A stretch of DNA of 64,000 nt from Leifsonia sp. TF02-11 (GTDB lineage: Bacteria; Actinomycetota; Actinomycetes; Actinomycetales; Microbacteriaceae): the NCBI RefSeq assembly GCF_017565305.1, contig NZ_JAGEKP010000004.1, positions 1 through 64,000 on the forward strand, read 5' to 3'. The notes beneath the pieces are model-generated. The model ran no database searches. It was not told the DNA's origin and saw only the letters and a program-made list of their open reading frames with translations. The position numbers and the translations under genes were made by a program. The stretch's first letter is position 1. Every line of letters begins with the position of its first letter. This document shows, piece after piece, positions 50,855 to 60,291 of this stretch.

Positions 50855-51853
50855 CTACTCGCGGGGCGGGCGCCTGCGCCGCGTGTTCTGGGCGATCTCG
50901 ATGATCGCGCAGAAGACCTCGATCGTGACGCGCAGCAGCAGCACGGCGAGGATGGCGCCGACGAGCGTCACCAGCACGCCGAGCAGGAAGATGAAGGCGC
51001 CTCCCGGGGAGTCGGCCGCGATCGCGATGCCGAGGCTGTTCGCGAAGCCGACGACGATCCCGAGGCCGATCAGCACCAGCCCGACGACGTACACCGGACC
51101 GGCGAGCTTGCGCGTCACGTAGCTCGTGAAGGTGAAGTCGAACAGCGACGAGAAGAACCGCGAGTCGTCGAGACGGTCGGCCAGCTCGTTCACGCTGCGA
51201 CCATGCCGTCCTGTCGGGTCGGCGTCCTGGCCCGGCACTGCGGAGCCCTCCGAGGGTACGGAGGTGTCGGCCGCTGCGCCCGTCGCGGCAGACGGGGCCT
51301 CCTGCGCCGGGACGGGAGCGTCTTCGTCCGCGTGCTGCTCGACTGCGGTGGTCTCAGTTGCAGTGGACTCAATTGCAGCGGTTTCAGTTGCAGCGATCTC
51401 GGCGGCGGTCAGAACCTCGGTCTCTCCCGTCGGTTCACTGGAGAAGTCCGAAGCCGACGGCAGGACCGCTGTCTCGGTCTCCGGAGGCTCCGGCGGGTTC
51501 TCCGCGCTCGCGACAGGCTCTGCCGCAGAAACGGAGCTGTCCGGAGCGGCAGGCGCGGGAGCCTTGCCGAGCATGGCGTCCAGGATCTCGGGAGCCTCAC
51601 CGTTCGGCGAGATCGGCGGCGTGGCCGTCGAGCGCTTGCGGGCGGAGGGCGTGCGCTTGACCGGGTTCTCCGCGTCCTCCGGCTTCTTGGCGGCCGGTGT
51701 ACGACGCGGCGTCGTTCGCTTCGGCGCCGGCGTGGTCGGCGACCCCGCGGCCTCCGCGCGCGCCGAAGCGCCCTGGGGGCCGGCCTCCTGGGGAGCGGCC
51801 TCCTGGCCCGCTGAGGGCCGGTCGCCGTTCGACGGTGGCTGTGCGCTGGTCAT
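50855..51853 (-). CDS. DUF4282 membrane protein with a long disordered N-terminus
   Basis: A 332-residue protein. The first 215 residues are of low complexity, made of Ala, Pro, Thr, Glu and Ser, including the repeated pattern TAAEIAATETAAIESTATE. The C-terminal 110 residues are DUF4282: RFFSSLFDFTFTSYVTRKLA followed by two transmembrane helices and LLLRVTIEVFCAIIEIAQ. DUF4282 proteins are of unknown function. The long acidic linker on the cytoplasmic side suggests a scaffold. It sits between dgt and dnaG. Confidence 0.85.
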   Translation of the reverse strand: MTSAQPPSNGDRPSAGQEAAPQEAGPQGASARAEAAGSPTTPAPKRTTPRRTPAAKKPEDAENPVKRTPSARKRSTATPPISPNGEAPEILDAMLGKAPAPAAPDSSVSAAEPVASAENPPEPPETETAVLPSASDFSSEPTGETEVLTAAEIAATETAAIESTATETTAVEQHADEDAPVPAQEAPSAATGAAADTSVPSEGSAVPGQDADPTGRHGRSVNELADRLDDSRFFSSLFDFTFTSYVTRKLAGPVYVVGLVLIGLGIVVGFANSLGIAIAADSPGGAFIFLLGVLVTLVGAILAVLLLRVTIEVFCAIIEIAQNTRRRRPPRE

Positions 51854-51929
51854 TCGTTTCCCTCCGATGCCGTGCCTCAAGCATTCTGCACCCTGGCCGA
51901 CGTTTCAAGCCTGCGTGCGGCGCGCCGGG

Positions 51930-53225
51930 TCAGTGCTGCACGAGCCGTTCGTACCAGCTCAGCGCCGACTGGTCGGTCAGGCTGGCCACCTGGTCGACCA
52001 CCACCCGCTTGCGCTCGCGGTCGCTCGCAGCCTGGTGCCAGTCCTCTTGGAATCCGGGGTCGAGCTCCTGCGGCCCGCGCGCGAGCAGGATGTCCGCGAG
52101 CGTCGTGAGGATCTGGCGCTGCTGCGCGTAGATGGGCTGGCGCGTGTTGCGCGACATCACGAACGTCGCGACGATGCCCTTGAGCACGGCGATCTCGGCG
52201 CGGATCGCATCGGGTACGACGACGTCCGCGCCGAACCGGCGCAACTCCACGCCGCCGGCCGTCAGCTTCGTCTCGTGCACGGCGGCGTGCGCGAAGCGGC
52301 CGATGAGCTGGCTGGTGAGGTTCTTGAGATGGGCTTGCGCCCGCCTGCTGCCGTTCCAGCCCTCCAGCCAGATGTCGAGGCTGTCGAGTCGGTCGAAGGC
52401 GGCGATCAGCTCGTCGTGACTGAACTCACCGCCCACCCACTCGTACATCGACCGGACGAGGTCGTCGTGGTCGACGCGGCTGCTCAGCGCGGCGACATCG
52501 ATGTAGCCGTTGACCACGGCGTCCTCGAAGTCGTGCACCGAGTAGGCGATGTCGTCGGACAGATCCATGACCTGGGCCTCGATGCAGCGCGTGCGCTCCG
52601 GAGCGCCGTCTCGCATCCACTCGAAGACGGCGTGGTCGTCGGCGTAGAAGCCGAACTTGGCCCGCCCGCTGGGATCGGCCACCGCGTGCGTCTCCGGCCA
52701 CGGATACTTGCAGCTGGCGTCGAGGCTCGCCCGGGTCAGGTTCAGGCCGTACGCGCGGCCGTCGCGCCCGAAGACCTTCGGCTCGAGGCGGGTCAGCAGC
52801 CGCAGTGTCTGCGCGTTGCCCTCGAAACCGCCGATGTCTTCTGCCCACGAGTTGAGTGCGCGTTCCCCGTTGTGGCCGAACGGCGGGTGGCCGATGTCGT
52901 GCGCGAGGCACGCCGTGTCGACGATGTCGGGGTCGAGCCCGAGGCTCGTGGCGAGCTCGCGCCCGACCTGGGCGACCTCCAGGGAGTGGGTGAGCCGGTT
53001 GCGGGCGAAGTCGAGCCCGGCGGTCGGGCTGAGCACCTGGGTCTTGGCCGCCAGCCGCCGCAGGGCGCTGGAGTGCAGCAACCGGGCCCGATCGCGGGCG
53101 AAGTCGCTGCGCCGGCTGGAGTGGTACTCGGGGAGCCAGCGCTCCGCGTCCCGCTCGCTGTACCCGTCGGCAGGCGCGCCGCCTCCGATCGGCGTCACTG
53201 TCGACCGCGCTGCGCTATCCGCCAC
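51930..53225 (-). CDS. dgt: dGTP triphosphohydrolase-like protein
   Basis: A 431-residue HD-domain phosphohydrolase of the dGTPase family, which removes triphosphate from dGTP. The metal site residues are in NRLTHSLEVAQ, LAHDIGHPPFGHNGE and VMDLSDDIAYSVHD. GTG 53225 overlaps the dusB stop by 11 bp, so it is coupled to dusB; a later start would miss the N-terminal PIGGGAPADGYSER. Upstream of dnaG it is part of the conserved actinobacterial dusB-dgt-dnaG order. Confidence 0.94.
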   Translation of the reverse strand: MADSAARSTVTPIGGGAPADGYSERDAERWLPEYHSSRRSDFARDRARLLHSSALRRLAAKTQVLSPTAGLDFARNRLTHSLEVAQVGRELATSLGLDPDIVDTACLAHDIGHPPFGHNGERALNSWAEDIGGFEGNAQTLRLLTRLEPKVFGRDGRAYGLNLTRASLDASCKYPWPETHAVADPSGRAKFGFYADDHAVFEWMRDGAPERTRCIEAQVMDLSDDIAYSVHDFEDAVVNGYIDVAALSSRVDHDDLVRSMYEWVGGEFSHDELIAAFDRLDSLDIWLEGWNGSRRAQAHLKNLTSQLIGRFAHAAVHETKLTAGGVELRRFGADVVVPDAIRAEIAVLKGIVATFVMSRNTRQPIYAQQRQILTTLADILLARGPQELDPGFQEDWHQAASDRERKRVVVDQVASLTDQSALSWYERLVQH

Positions 53226-54444
53226 TGTTGTGCACCTCCGCCTCGGCGACCTCTGCCCTGGCACTGCCGGCGAGTTCTCTGCTGTCGAGCCAGCCCTCGG
53301 GAAGGGCAGGCCGCTTCGGGGAGCCGGCGCGACCGCGCTGGCCCTCCGCGGCCTCCCCCGGGTACTCCTGAGTCCAGTCGAGCGTGGCGAGGAGGTCGTC
53401 CAGGTGGGCGAGCGTGTCGACGGTCGCCAGGCTCGCGCGCAGGTCGCCGCCGACCGGGTAGCCCTTGAAGTACCAGGCGACGTGCTTGCGGATGTCGCGG
53501 CAGCCGCGCTCCTCGCTCTCGAAGAACTCCACCAGCAGCTCCGCGTGGCGCCGGAACGTCGCCGCCACCTGGCCGAGCGTCGGGTGCGCCTGCGCCCGTG
53601 CGGCCTCCTCGGCGCTGAGCTCGCCGGCGCGGGCACGGAACGCGGCGGCGAGGTCGCCGAACAGCCAGGGGCGGCCGAGGCAGCCCCGGCCGACCACGAC
53701 GCCGTCGCACCCGGTCTCGTCGACCATGCGGATCGCGTCGGCAGCCGACCAGATGTCGCCGTTGCCGAGAACCGGCGTGCCGGTGATCGTCTCCTTGAGT
53801 CGAGCGATCGCCGACCAGTCGGCGTGGCCCGAGTAGAACTCGGCCGCTGTGCGGGCGTGCAGCGCGATCGACGCCACCCCGGCGCCCTCCGCCGCCTTGC
53901 CGGCCTCGAGGTAGGTGAGGTGATCGCCGTCGATGCCCTTGCGCATCTTGACGGTCAGCGGGATGTCGCCGGCGGCGGCGACGGCGCCCTCCACGATCTC
54001 GCGGAAGTGGTTCAGCTTCCACGGCAGCGCCGCGCCGCCGCCTTTGCGGGTCACCTTGGGCACCGGGCAGCCGAAGTTGAGGTCGATGTGGTCGGCGCGG
54101 TCTTCTGCCACGAGCATCGTGACCGCTTCGCGGACCGTCTTGGGATCGACGCCGTACAGCTGGATGCTGCGCGGGGTCTCCGACTCGTGGTGCGTGATGA
54201 GGCGGAGCGATTCCGGGGTGCGCTCGACGAGCGCGCGCGAGGTGATCATCTCGCTCACGTAGAGACCGGCGCCGAACTCGCGGCAGAGCCGGCGGAAGGC
54301 GGTGTTGGTGATCCCCGCCATCGGCGCGAGGACGACCGGCACGTCGAGCTGCAGCGGGCCGATGGCCAAGCGCGAGCTCGGATCGGCACGGCGCGAGCTC
54401 GGGTCTGTGCGAGCGGTTAGGGTTGCGGTAGTAGACATCTGCAT
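53215..54444 (-). CDS. dusB: tRNA-dihydrouridine synthase
   Basis: A 409-residue FMN enzyme that reduces uridine in the D loop of tRNAs. The conserved VVLAPMAGITNTAFRRLCRE holds the FMN-site Met and Ala, and the catalytic acid is Cys in NFGCPVPKVTRKGGG. HARTAAEFYSGHADW and GNGDIWSAADA are typical. The N-terminus has a 25-residue repeat-like extension (DPSSRRADPSSR) whose significance is unclear. ATG 54444 follows GGGAG by 8 nt; a start at 54438 is equally possible. Diverges from the YbaK gene with 27 bp between. Confidence 0.95.
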   Translation of the reverse strand: MQMSTTATLTARTDPSSRRADPSSRLAIGPLQLDVPVVLAPMAGITNTAFRRLCREFGAGLYVSEMITSRALVERTPESLRLITHHESETPRSIQLYGVDPKTVREAVTMLVAEDRADHIDLNFGCPVPKVTRKGGGAALPWKLNHFREIVEGAVAAAGDIPLTVKMRKGIDGDHLTYLEAGKAAEGAGVASIALHARTAAEFYSGHADWSAIARLKETITGTPVLGNGDIWSAADAIRMVDETGCDGVVVGRGCLGRPWLFGDLAAAFRARAGELSAEEAARAQAHPTLGQVAATFRRHAELLVEFFESEERGCRDIRKHVAWYFKGYPVGGDLRASLATVDTLAHLDDLLATLDWTQEYPGEAAEGQRGRAGSPKRPALPEGWLDSRELAGSARAEVAEAEVHNSGG

Positions 54445-54471
54445 CGATTCTCCCAGAAAGCGTGCTGATAC

Positions 54472-54969
54472 ATGGCCGAGAGCCCGGAAGTTGTGGAACC
54501 TCGCGCCGGACGCCGGCGTGTGGAGGACGATGCGAGCGCCCGCGGCATCCCGGTGCGGATCGTCGAGCGACCCGCCGCGCGCAGCCTCGAGGAGGCGGCC
54601 GAGCTGCTGGGCATTCACCCCGCCGACATCGTGAAGACGCTCGTGGTCAAGCGCAGCGACGACACGTTCGTGTTCGCGCTCGTGCCCGGCGGGCGCAAGA
54701 TCTCCTGGCCCAAGCTGCGTGCCCTCCTCCACGTCAACAAGCTGCAGCTGCCGGACGCCTCGGTGGCGTTCGCGGCGACCGGCTACGAGCGCGGCACCAT
54801 CACCCCGTTCGGGAGCACCACCGCGTGGCCGGTGATCGCCGACGAGACCGTGGCCGGCCGCACCGTCTCCATGGGAGCCGGTGAGCACGGCTACTCCCTC
54901 TTCGTCGACGCGGATGCGCTCCTGACCGGCTTCGACGCGACCGTCGCCGACATCACCGACCCCGAGTAG
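54472..54969 (+). CDS. YbaK/EbsC-type aminoacyl-tRNA deacylase
   Basis: A 165-residue trans-editing protein. GIHPADIVKTLVVKRSDDTF contains the invariant Lys of the family (VKTLV), and later GYERGTITPFGSTTAWPVIA is the conserved pocket loop. These enzymes hydrolyse mischarged tRNAs (Cys-tRNA-Pro or similar). The first 20 residues are charged and variable. It starts 27 bp from dusB, so the two promoters must overlap. Confidence 0.92.
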   Translation: MAESPEVVEPRAGRRRVEDDASARGIPVRIVERPAARSLEEAAELLGIHPADIVKTLVVKRSDDTFVFALVPGGRKISWPKLRALLHVNKLQLPDASVAFAATGYERGTITPFGSTTAWPVIADETVAGRTVSMGAGEHGYSLFVDADALLTGFDATVADITDPE

Positions 54970-54976
54970 CCCCGCG

Positions 54977-55011
54977 CCGTCGAGACGGCGCATTCTTCGC
55001 CGTCTCGACGG
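54977..55011 (+). terminator. Terminator after the YbaK gene
   Basis: A perfect 14-bp stem (CCGTCGAGACGGCG and its complement) with a 7-nt loop CATTCTT, 8 bp after the stop. There is no T tract. Confidence 0.7.
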
Positions 55012-55027
55012 ATTCGCCCCGATTTCG

Positions 55028-55046
55028 AGCCGTCTCGCGGACGGCT
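55028..55046 (-). terminator. Hairpin at the end of the small CxxxxC gene
   Basis: AGCCGTC-TCGCG-GACGGCT, a 7-bp stem with a 5-nt loop. It overlaps the stop codon of the small gene (55045-55047), so it is positioned as a terminator for the DsbA-CxxxxC transcript. Confidence 0.45.
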
Positions 55047-55179
55047 ATCGGAGCGGGACGGCGCAGGAGTCGCCGTCGCACGCAGCGGCGGACGGGTCGC
55101 CCAGGAGCGCGAGCGACGGGCGGGGCGCAGCAGGCGCAGCCTGCACAGCAGCCTCCGCGGACTCGGGCGCGGCGCTCAC
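55045..55179 (-). CDS. Small CxxxxC protein coupled to the DsbA gene
   Basis: A 44-residue frame with GTG start that overlaps the DsbA stop codon (GTGA), beginning SAAPESAEAAVQ. The first 30 residues are Ala/Pro-rich and probably flexible; the end has ACDGDSCAVPLR with Cys34 and Cys39. The tight coupling to a thiol oxidoreductase and the Cys pair suggest a partner or substrate of that enzyme. I recall similar small genes after FrnE-like genes in related actinobacteria, but cannot check this here. Confidence 0.6.
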   Translation of the reverse strand: MSAAPESAEAAVQAAPAAPRPSLALLGDPSAAACDGDSCAVPLR

Positions 55180-55871
55180 GCGCCGGCCCCGACCGCGGCG
55201 GACTCGCCTGCCGCGGCGCGCTCGGTCCAGACCTGCTCGAGCGCCTGCGCGAACGTGGCCGACTCCTGGGCGCCGGACACGCCGTAACGACCGTCGATCA
55301 CGAAGAACGGAACACCGTTGATGCCGAACTCGGCTGCCGTGCGCTGGTCGTCGCGCACAGCGGCGAGGTACTCGCCCGACTCCAGCGCCGCCACCGCGGC
55401 GTCGCGGTCCAGTCCTACCTCTGCGGCCAGATCGGCGAGGTCCTCGACGCGGCCGACGTGGCCGCCCTCCACGAAGTACGCCCGGAACAGGCGCTCGGCC
55501 AGTTCGAGCTGCTTGCCGTTCGCCTTCGCGAAGTGCAGCAGCTCGTGGGCCTTCACCGTGTTGGTGTGCTGCAGCGAGCCGAAGTCGTAGTCGAGGCCGA
55601 CCGAGGACGCGATCCCGGTGACGCGGTCGAGCATCTGGTGCACCTGCTCGGCCGGGATGCCCTTGTGGCCCGCGAGGAAGTCGACTTCCGTGCCGTCGAA
55701 GTCGACGGGGGTGTCCGGGGACAGCTCGAAGGAGTGGTACTCGACCTCCACGGCGCGACCGTCCCCGGCCTCAGCGAAGAGGGTGCTTCCGCCTTCGAAA
55801 CGGCGCTTGCCGATGTAACACCAGGGGCACGCGATATCGGACCAGATGTCGATCTTGATGGGTTCACTCAC
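55176..55871 (-). CDS. DsbA-family oxidoreductase (FrnE-like)
   Basis: A 231-residue cytoplasmic thioredoxin-fold protein without a signal peptide. The active site CPWC is at Cys15-Cys18 (DIACPWCYIGK), and GINGVPFFVIDGRYGVSGAQ includes the cis-Pro strand. The all-helical insertion in the middle is of the FrnE/2-hydroxychromene-isomerase-like type. GTG 55871 is chosen; the long frame upstream is a shadow of uppS. It overlaps a 44-residue gene at its 3' end. Confidence 0.92.
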   Translation of the reverse strand: MSEPIKIDIWSDIACPWCYIGKRRFEGGSTLFAEAGDGRAVEVEYHSFELSPDTPVDFDGTEVDFLAGHKGIPAEQVHQMLDRVTGIASSVGLDYDFGSLQHTNTVKAHELLHFAKANGKQLELAERLFRAYFVEGGHVGRVEDLADLAAEVGLDRDAAVAALESGEYLAAVRDDQRTAAEFGINGVPFFVIDGRYGVSGAQESATFAQALEQVWTERAAAGESAAVGAGA

Positions 55872-55900
55872 AACAACATCAACATCCTGCAGCGCTGCAG

Positions 55901-56701
55901 TTATTCCGGGGTGTCCACAGCTCCACCGAATCGCCGGTTGCGCCGCGCGAAGATGTCGATCGCGTTCCACAGGTCGGTGCGCGAGAAGTCCGGCCACAGC
56001 GTGTCGAGGAACACCATCTCGGCGTACGCGCTCTGCCAGAGCAGGAAGTTGCTGGTGCGCTGTTCGCCCGAGCTGCGCACGAAGAGATCGACGTCGGGCA
56101 TGTCCGGCAGGTAGAGGTGGCGTTGGATGGTCTTCTCCCCCACCGCCGACGGCTTCAGCCTCCCCGCCGCGACCTCCTCGGCGATCGAGCGCACGGCGTC
56201 CGCGATTTCGGTGCGACCGCCGTAGTTGACGCACATCGTCAGTGTCAGCACGTCGTTGCCCGCCGTCATCCGCTCCGCGAACTGCAGCTCCTTGATCACC
56301 GACGACCACAGCCGGGGCTTGCGACCGGCCCAGCGCACGCGCACGCCCCACTCGTTGAGCTGGTCGCGGCGGCGGTGCAGGACCTCCCGGTTGAATCCCA
56401 TCAGGAAGCGCACCTCGTCGGGCGATCGCTTCCAGTTCTCGGTCGAGAAGGCATACACGCTCAGATGCTTGACGCCGACCTGGATGGCCCCCGCGACGAC
56501 GTCGAGGAGGGAGGCCTCCCCGGCCCGGTGGCCTTCGATGCGCGTGAGCCCCTGGCGGTTCGCCCACCGGCCGTTGCCGTCCATCACGATCGCGACGTGC
56601 TCGGGCACCGCCCCGGACGGGAACGCGGGCGGGTGGACGCCTGTCCAGTCGAGCGGACGATACGCGACCGCGTCCCGGTGGGTGTAGGGCTTCGGGCTCA
56701 T
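55901..56701 (-). CDS. uppS: Isoprenyl transferase (undecaprenyl diphosphate synthase family)
   Basis: A 266-residue cis-prenyltransferase that makes the C50/C55 lipid carrier for cell wall synthesis. The P-loop-like [17 protein letters not shown] holds the catalytic Asp, and [20 protein letters not shown] contains the diphosphate-binding Arg residues. ATG 56701 overlaps the recO stop by four bases. The coupling recO-uppS is common in actinobacteria. Confidence 0.96.
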   Translation of the reverse strand: MSPKPYTHRDAVAYRPLDWTGVHPPAFPSGAVPEHVAIVMDGNGRWANRQGLTRIEGHRAGEASLLDVVAGAIQVGVKHLSVYAFSTENWKRSPDEVRFLMGFNREVLHRRRDQLNEWGVRVRWAGRKPRLWSSVIKELQFAERMTAGNDVLTLTMCVNYGGRTEIADAVRSIAEEVAAGRLKPSAVGEKTIQRHLYLPDMPDVDLFVRSSGEQRTSNFLLWQSAYAEMVFLDTLWPDFSRTDLWNAIDIFARRNRRFGGAVDTPE

Positions 56702-57438
56702 CCACTCGCCTTCTGGTCGTGCTGAACGTGTTGCAGGGAGCGCAGGCCGCGCTCCAGGTGCCACTGGGTGTATGCGGCGACGAGACCGTTCGCCTTCGAC
56801 CGGGTGCTCTCGTCCGACGCGTCGGCCGTCACCCAGTCGCCGGTGAGCAGGGCACCGAGCAGCGCGATCGTCGCGGAGTCGATCCGCGGTGCGCCCTGCG
56901 GTGCGCAGTCGTCGCAGACGACACCGCCGAGTTGGACGACGACGTGCTCGTGCGGACCGGTCGCGCCGCAGCGCGAGCAGTCGAGGAAGCTCGGCGCCCA
57001 GCCGGCGAGCGACAACGCCCGCAGCAGATAGGAGTCCAGGGTGAGCTGCGGGCCGTGTTCGCGACGCGAGAGCGACCGCAGCGCGCCGACCAGCAGCAGG
57101 TACTGCTGCAGCGACGCTTCGGCATCGGTCAGCCGGTCGGCGGTCTCGACCATGGCGTTCGCTGCGGTGTAGCTGGCGTAATCGTCGGCGATCAGCGCGC
57201 CGTAGGCGCCGATCGTCTCGGCCTGCGTCACGACATCGAGCGAGCGCCCCTCGTAGAGCTGCACGTCGGCCACCATGAACGGCTCCAGCCGCGACCCGAA
57301 CTTGGAGGCCGTGCGGCGCACACCCTTGGCGACGGCGCGGATCTTGCCGTGCTGCCTGCTCAGCATCGTGACGATCCGGTCGGCCTCGCCCAGCTTGTGG
57401 GTTCGAAGCACGACGACTTCATCACGGTAGACAGGCAC
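56698..57438 (-). CDS. recO: DNA repair protein RecO
   Basis: RecO, 246 residues, helps load RecA through RecF/RecR. The OB-fold N-terminus is [20 protein letters not shown], and the C-terminal zinc cluster CSRCG...CDDC is intact. GTG 57438 is taken as the start; the upstream frame has no conservation. Its stop overlaps the start of uppS. Confidence 0.95.
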   Translation of the reverse strand: MPVYRDEVVVLRTHKLGEADRIVTMLSRQHGKIRAVAKGVRRTASKFGSRLEPFMVADVQLYEGRSLDVVTQAETIGAYGALIADDYASYTAANAMVETADRLTDAEASLQQYLLLVGALRSLSRREHGPQLTLDSYLLRALSLAGWAPSFLDCSRCGATGPHEHVVVQLGGVVCDDCAPQGAPRIDSATIALLGALLTGDWVTADASDESTRSKANGLVAAYTQWHLERGLRSLQHVQHDQKASG

Positions 57439-57508
57439 CCCTTTAGTATCGCGCGTCATCCGCCGCACCATGCTCAGCCGAGCGTCTCGGTCGTGATACA
57501 AGTGACGG

Positions 57509-58288
57509 GTGACCACAGCCGCCTTCACGATCCCTCTCTGGGGCGACCTGGTCGCCGTCGGCGTCGGCAGCCTCCAGGGCGCGATGTTCGCCTCGGGATT
57601 CCGCGACCGCCGGCTCGACCTGCTCGGGGTCGCGATCATCGGCGTGGCGACCGGTGTGGGCGGCGGCCTCCTGCGCGATCTGCTGCTCAACGTGACGCCG
57701 GTCGCTCTGCAGTCGAACTGGTACCTGCCGGCGACGGTGGTCGCCGCTCTGATCGGGATGCTTCTGGTGCGCCTCTTCCGCCGCTTGGACCCGATCATCA
57801 CCTTCCTCGACGCACTGACGATCGGGCTGTTCGGAGCCATCGGTGCGACCAAGGCGCTGGCGCTCGGGTTGCCGGAGGTGCCAGCGGTGTTCGTCGGCGT
57901 CGTGTCAGCCGTCGGCGGGTCGATCCTGCGCGACATGCTGTTGAACCTCCCGATCGCGCTCATGCACGTCGGGTCGCTCTACGCGGTGGCGGCCGGCGCC
58001 GGCACGATCGTCCTGGTGCTGCTGGTCGACTTCGGCGCGCCGTTCACGATCGCCGCCCTCGTCTGCGTCTTCGTGACGCTGGTGATCCGACTGCTCGCCG
58101 TGCGCTTCGGCTGGAGTCTCCCGGAGCAGCGCGAACTGGGACGGCTGCGCACACCACGCTGGATGGCGTTCGGTTTCGGGAGGCGGCCGAGCGCCGAGCA
58201 CACCATCGAACGCACCGACACGGGGGCGATCCCGCGGTACCGCATCGATGACCGCCCTGCGGATAACGGAGGAGATCGGCCCGACTGA
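57509..58288 (+). CDS. TRIC/UPF0126-family membrane protein
   Basis: A 259-residue protein with seven transmembrane helices arranged as an internal repeat. The paired motifs [12 protein letters not shown] and [12 protein letters not shown] are the GGxxRD hallmarks of the YadS/TRIC cation-channel group, which conduct potassium or organic ions. The last 55 residues are a hydrophilic tail. GTG start at 57509. The 3' end contains a copy of AACGGAGGAGATC, repeated in the terminator. Confidence 0.9.
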   Translation: MTTAAFTIPLWGDLVAVGVGSLQGAMFASGFRDRRLDLLGVAIIGVATGVGGGLLRDLLLNVTPVALQSNWYLPATVVAALIGMLLVRLFRRLDPIITFLDALTIGLFGAIGATKALALGLPEVPAVFVGVVSAVGGSILRDMLLNLPIALMHVGSLYAVAAGAGTIVLVLLVDFGAPFTIAALVCVFVTLVIRLLAVRFGWSLPEQRELGRLRTPRWMAFGFGRRPSAEHTIERTDTGAIPRYRIDDRPADNGGDRPD

Positions 58289-58305
58289 CCAGCCGAGATG
58301 CCGTT

Positions 58306-58348
58306 AACGGAGGAGATCCCGGTGGATTTCACCGGGATCTCCTCCGTT
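58306..58348. terminator. Bidirectional terminator between TRIC gene and leuA
   Basis: A perfect 19-bp stem (58306-58324 with 58330-58348) around the loop GATTT. It serves the rightward channel gene and the leftward leuA. Its left arm repeats AACGGAGGAGATC, which already occurs at 58265-58277 inside the coding end of the channel gene. Confidence 0.85.
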
Positions 58349-58378
58349 GGCTACGAGGTAGGCGACCGGAGCAGAGGG

Positions 58379-60274
<1,896 letters not shown>

Positions 60275-60291
60275 GGTACCACGCCGGGCGT

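Noticed and set aside
58265-58348. Repeated AACGGAGGAGATC as a CRISPR or insertion repeat
   Set aside because: Only two direct copies and the complementary arm exist, with no spacers; it is explained by the terminator.
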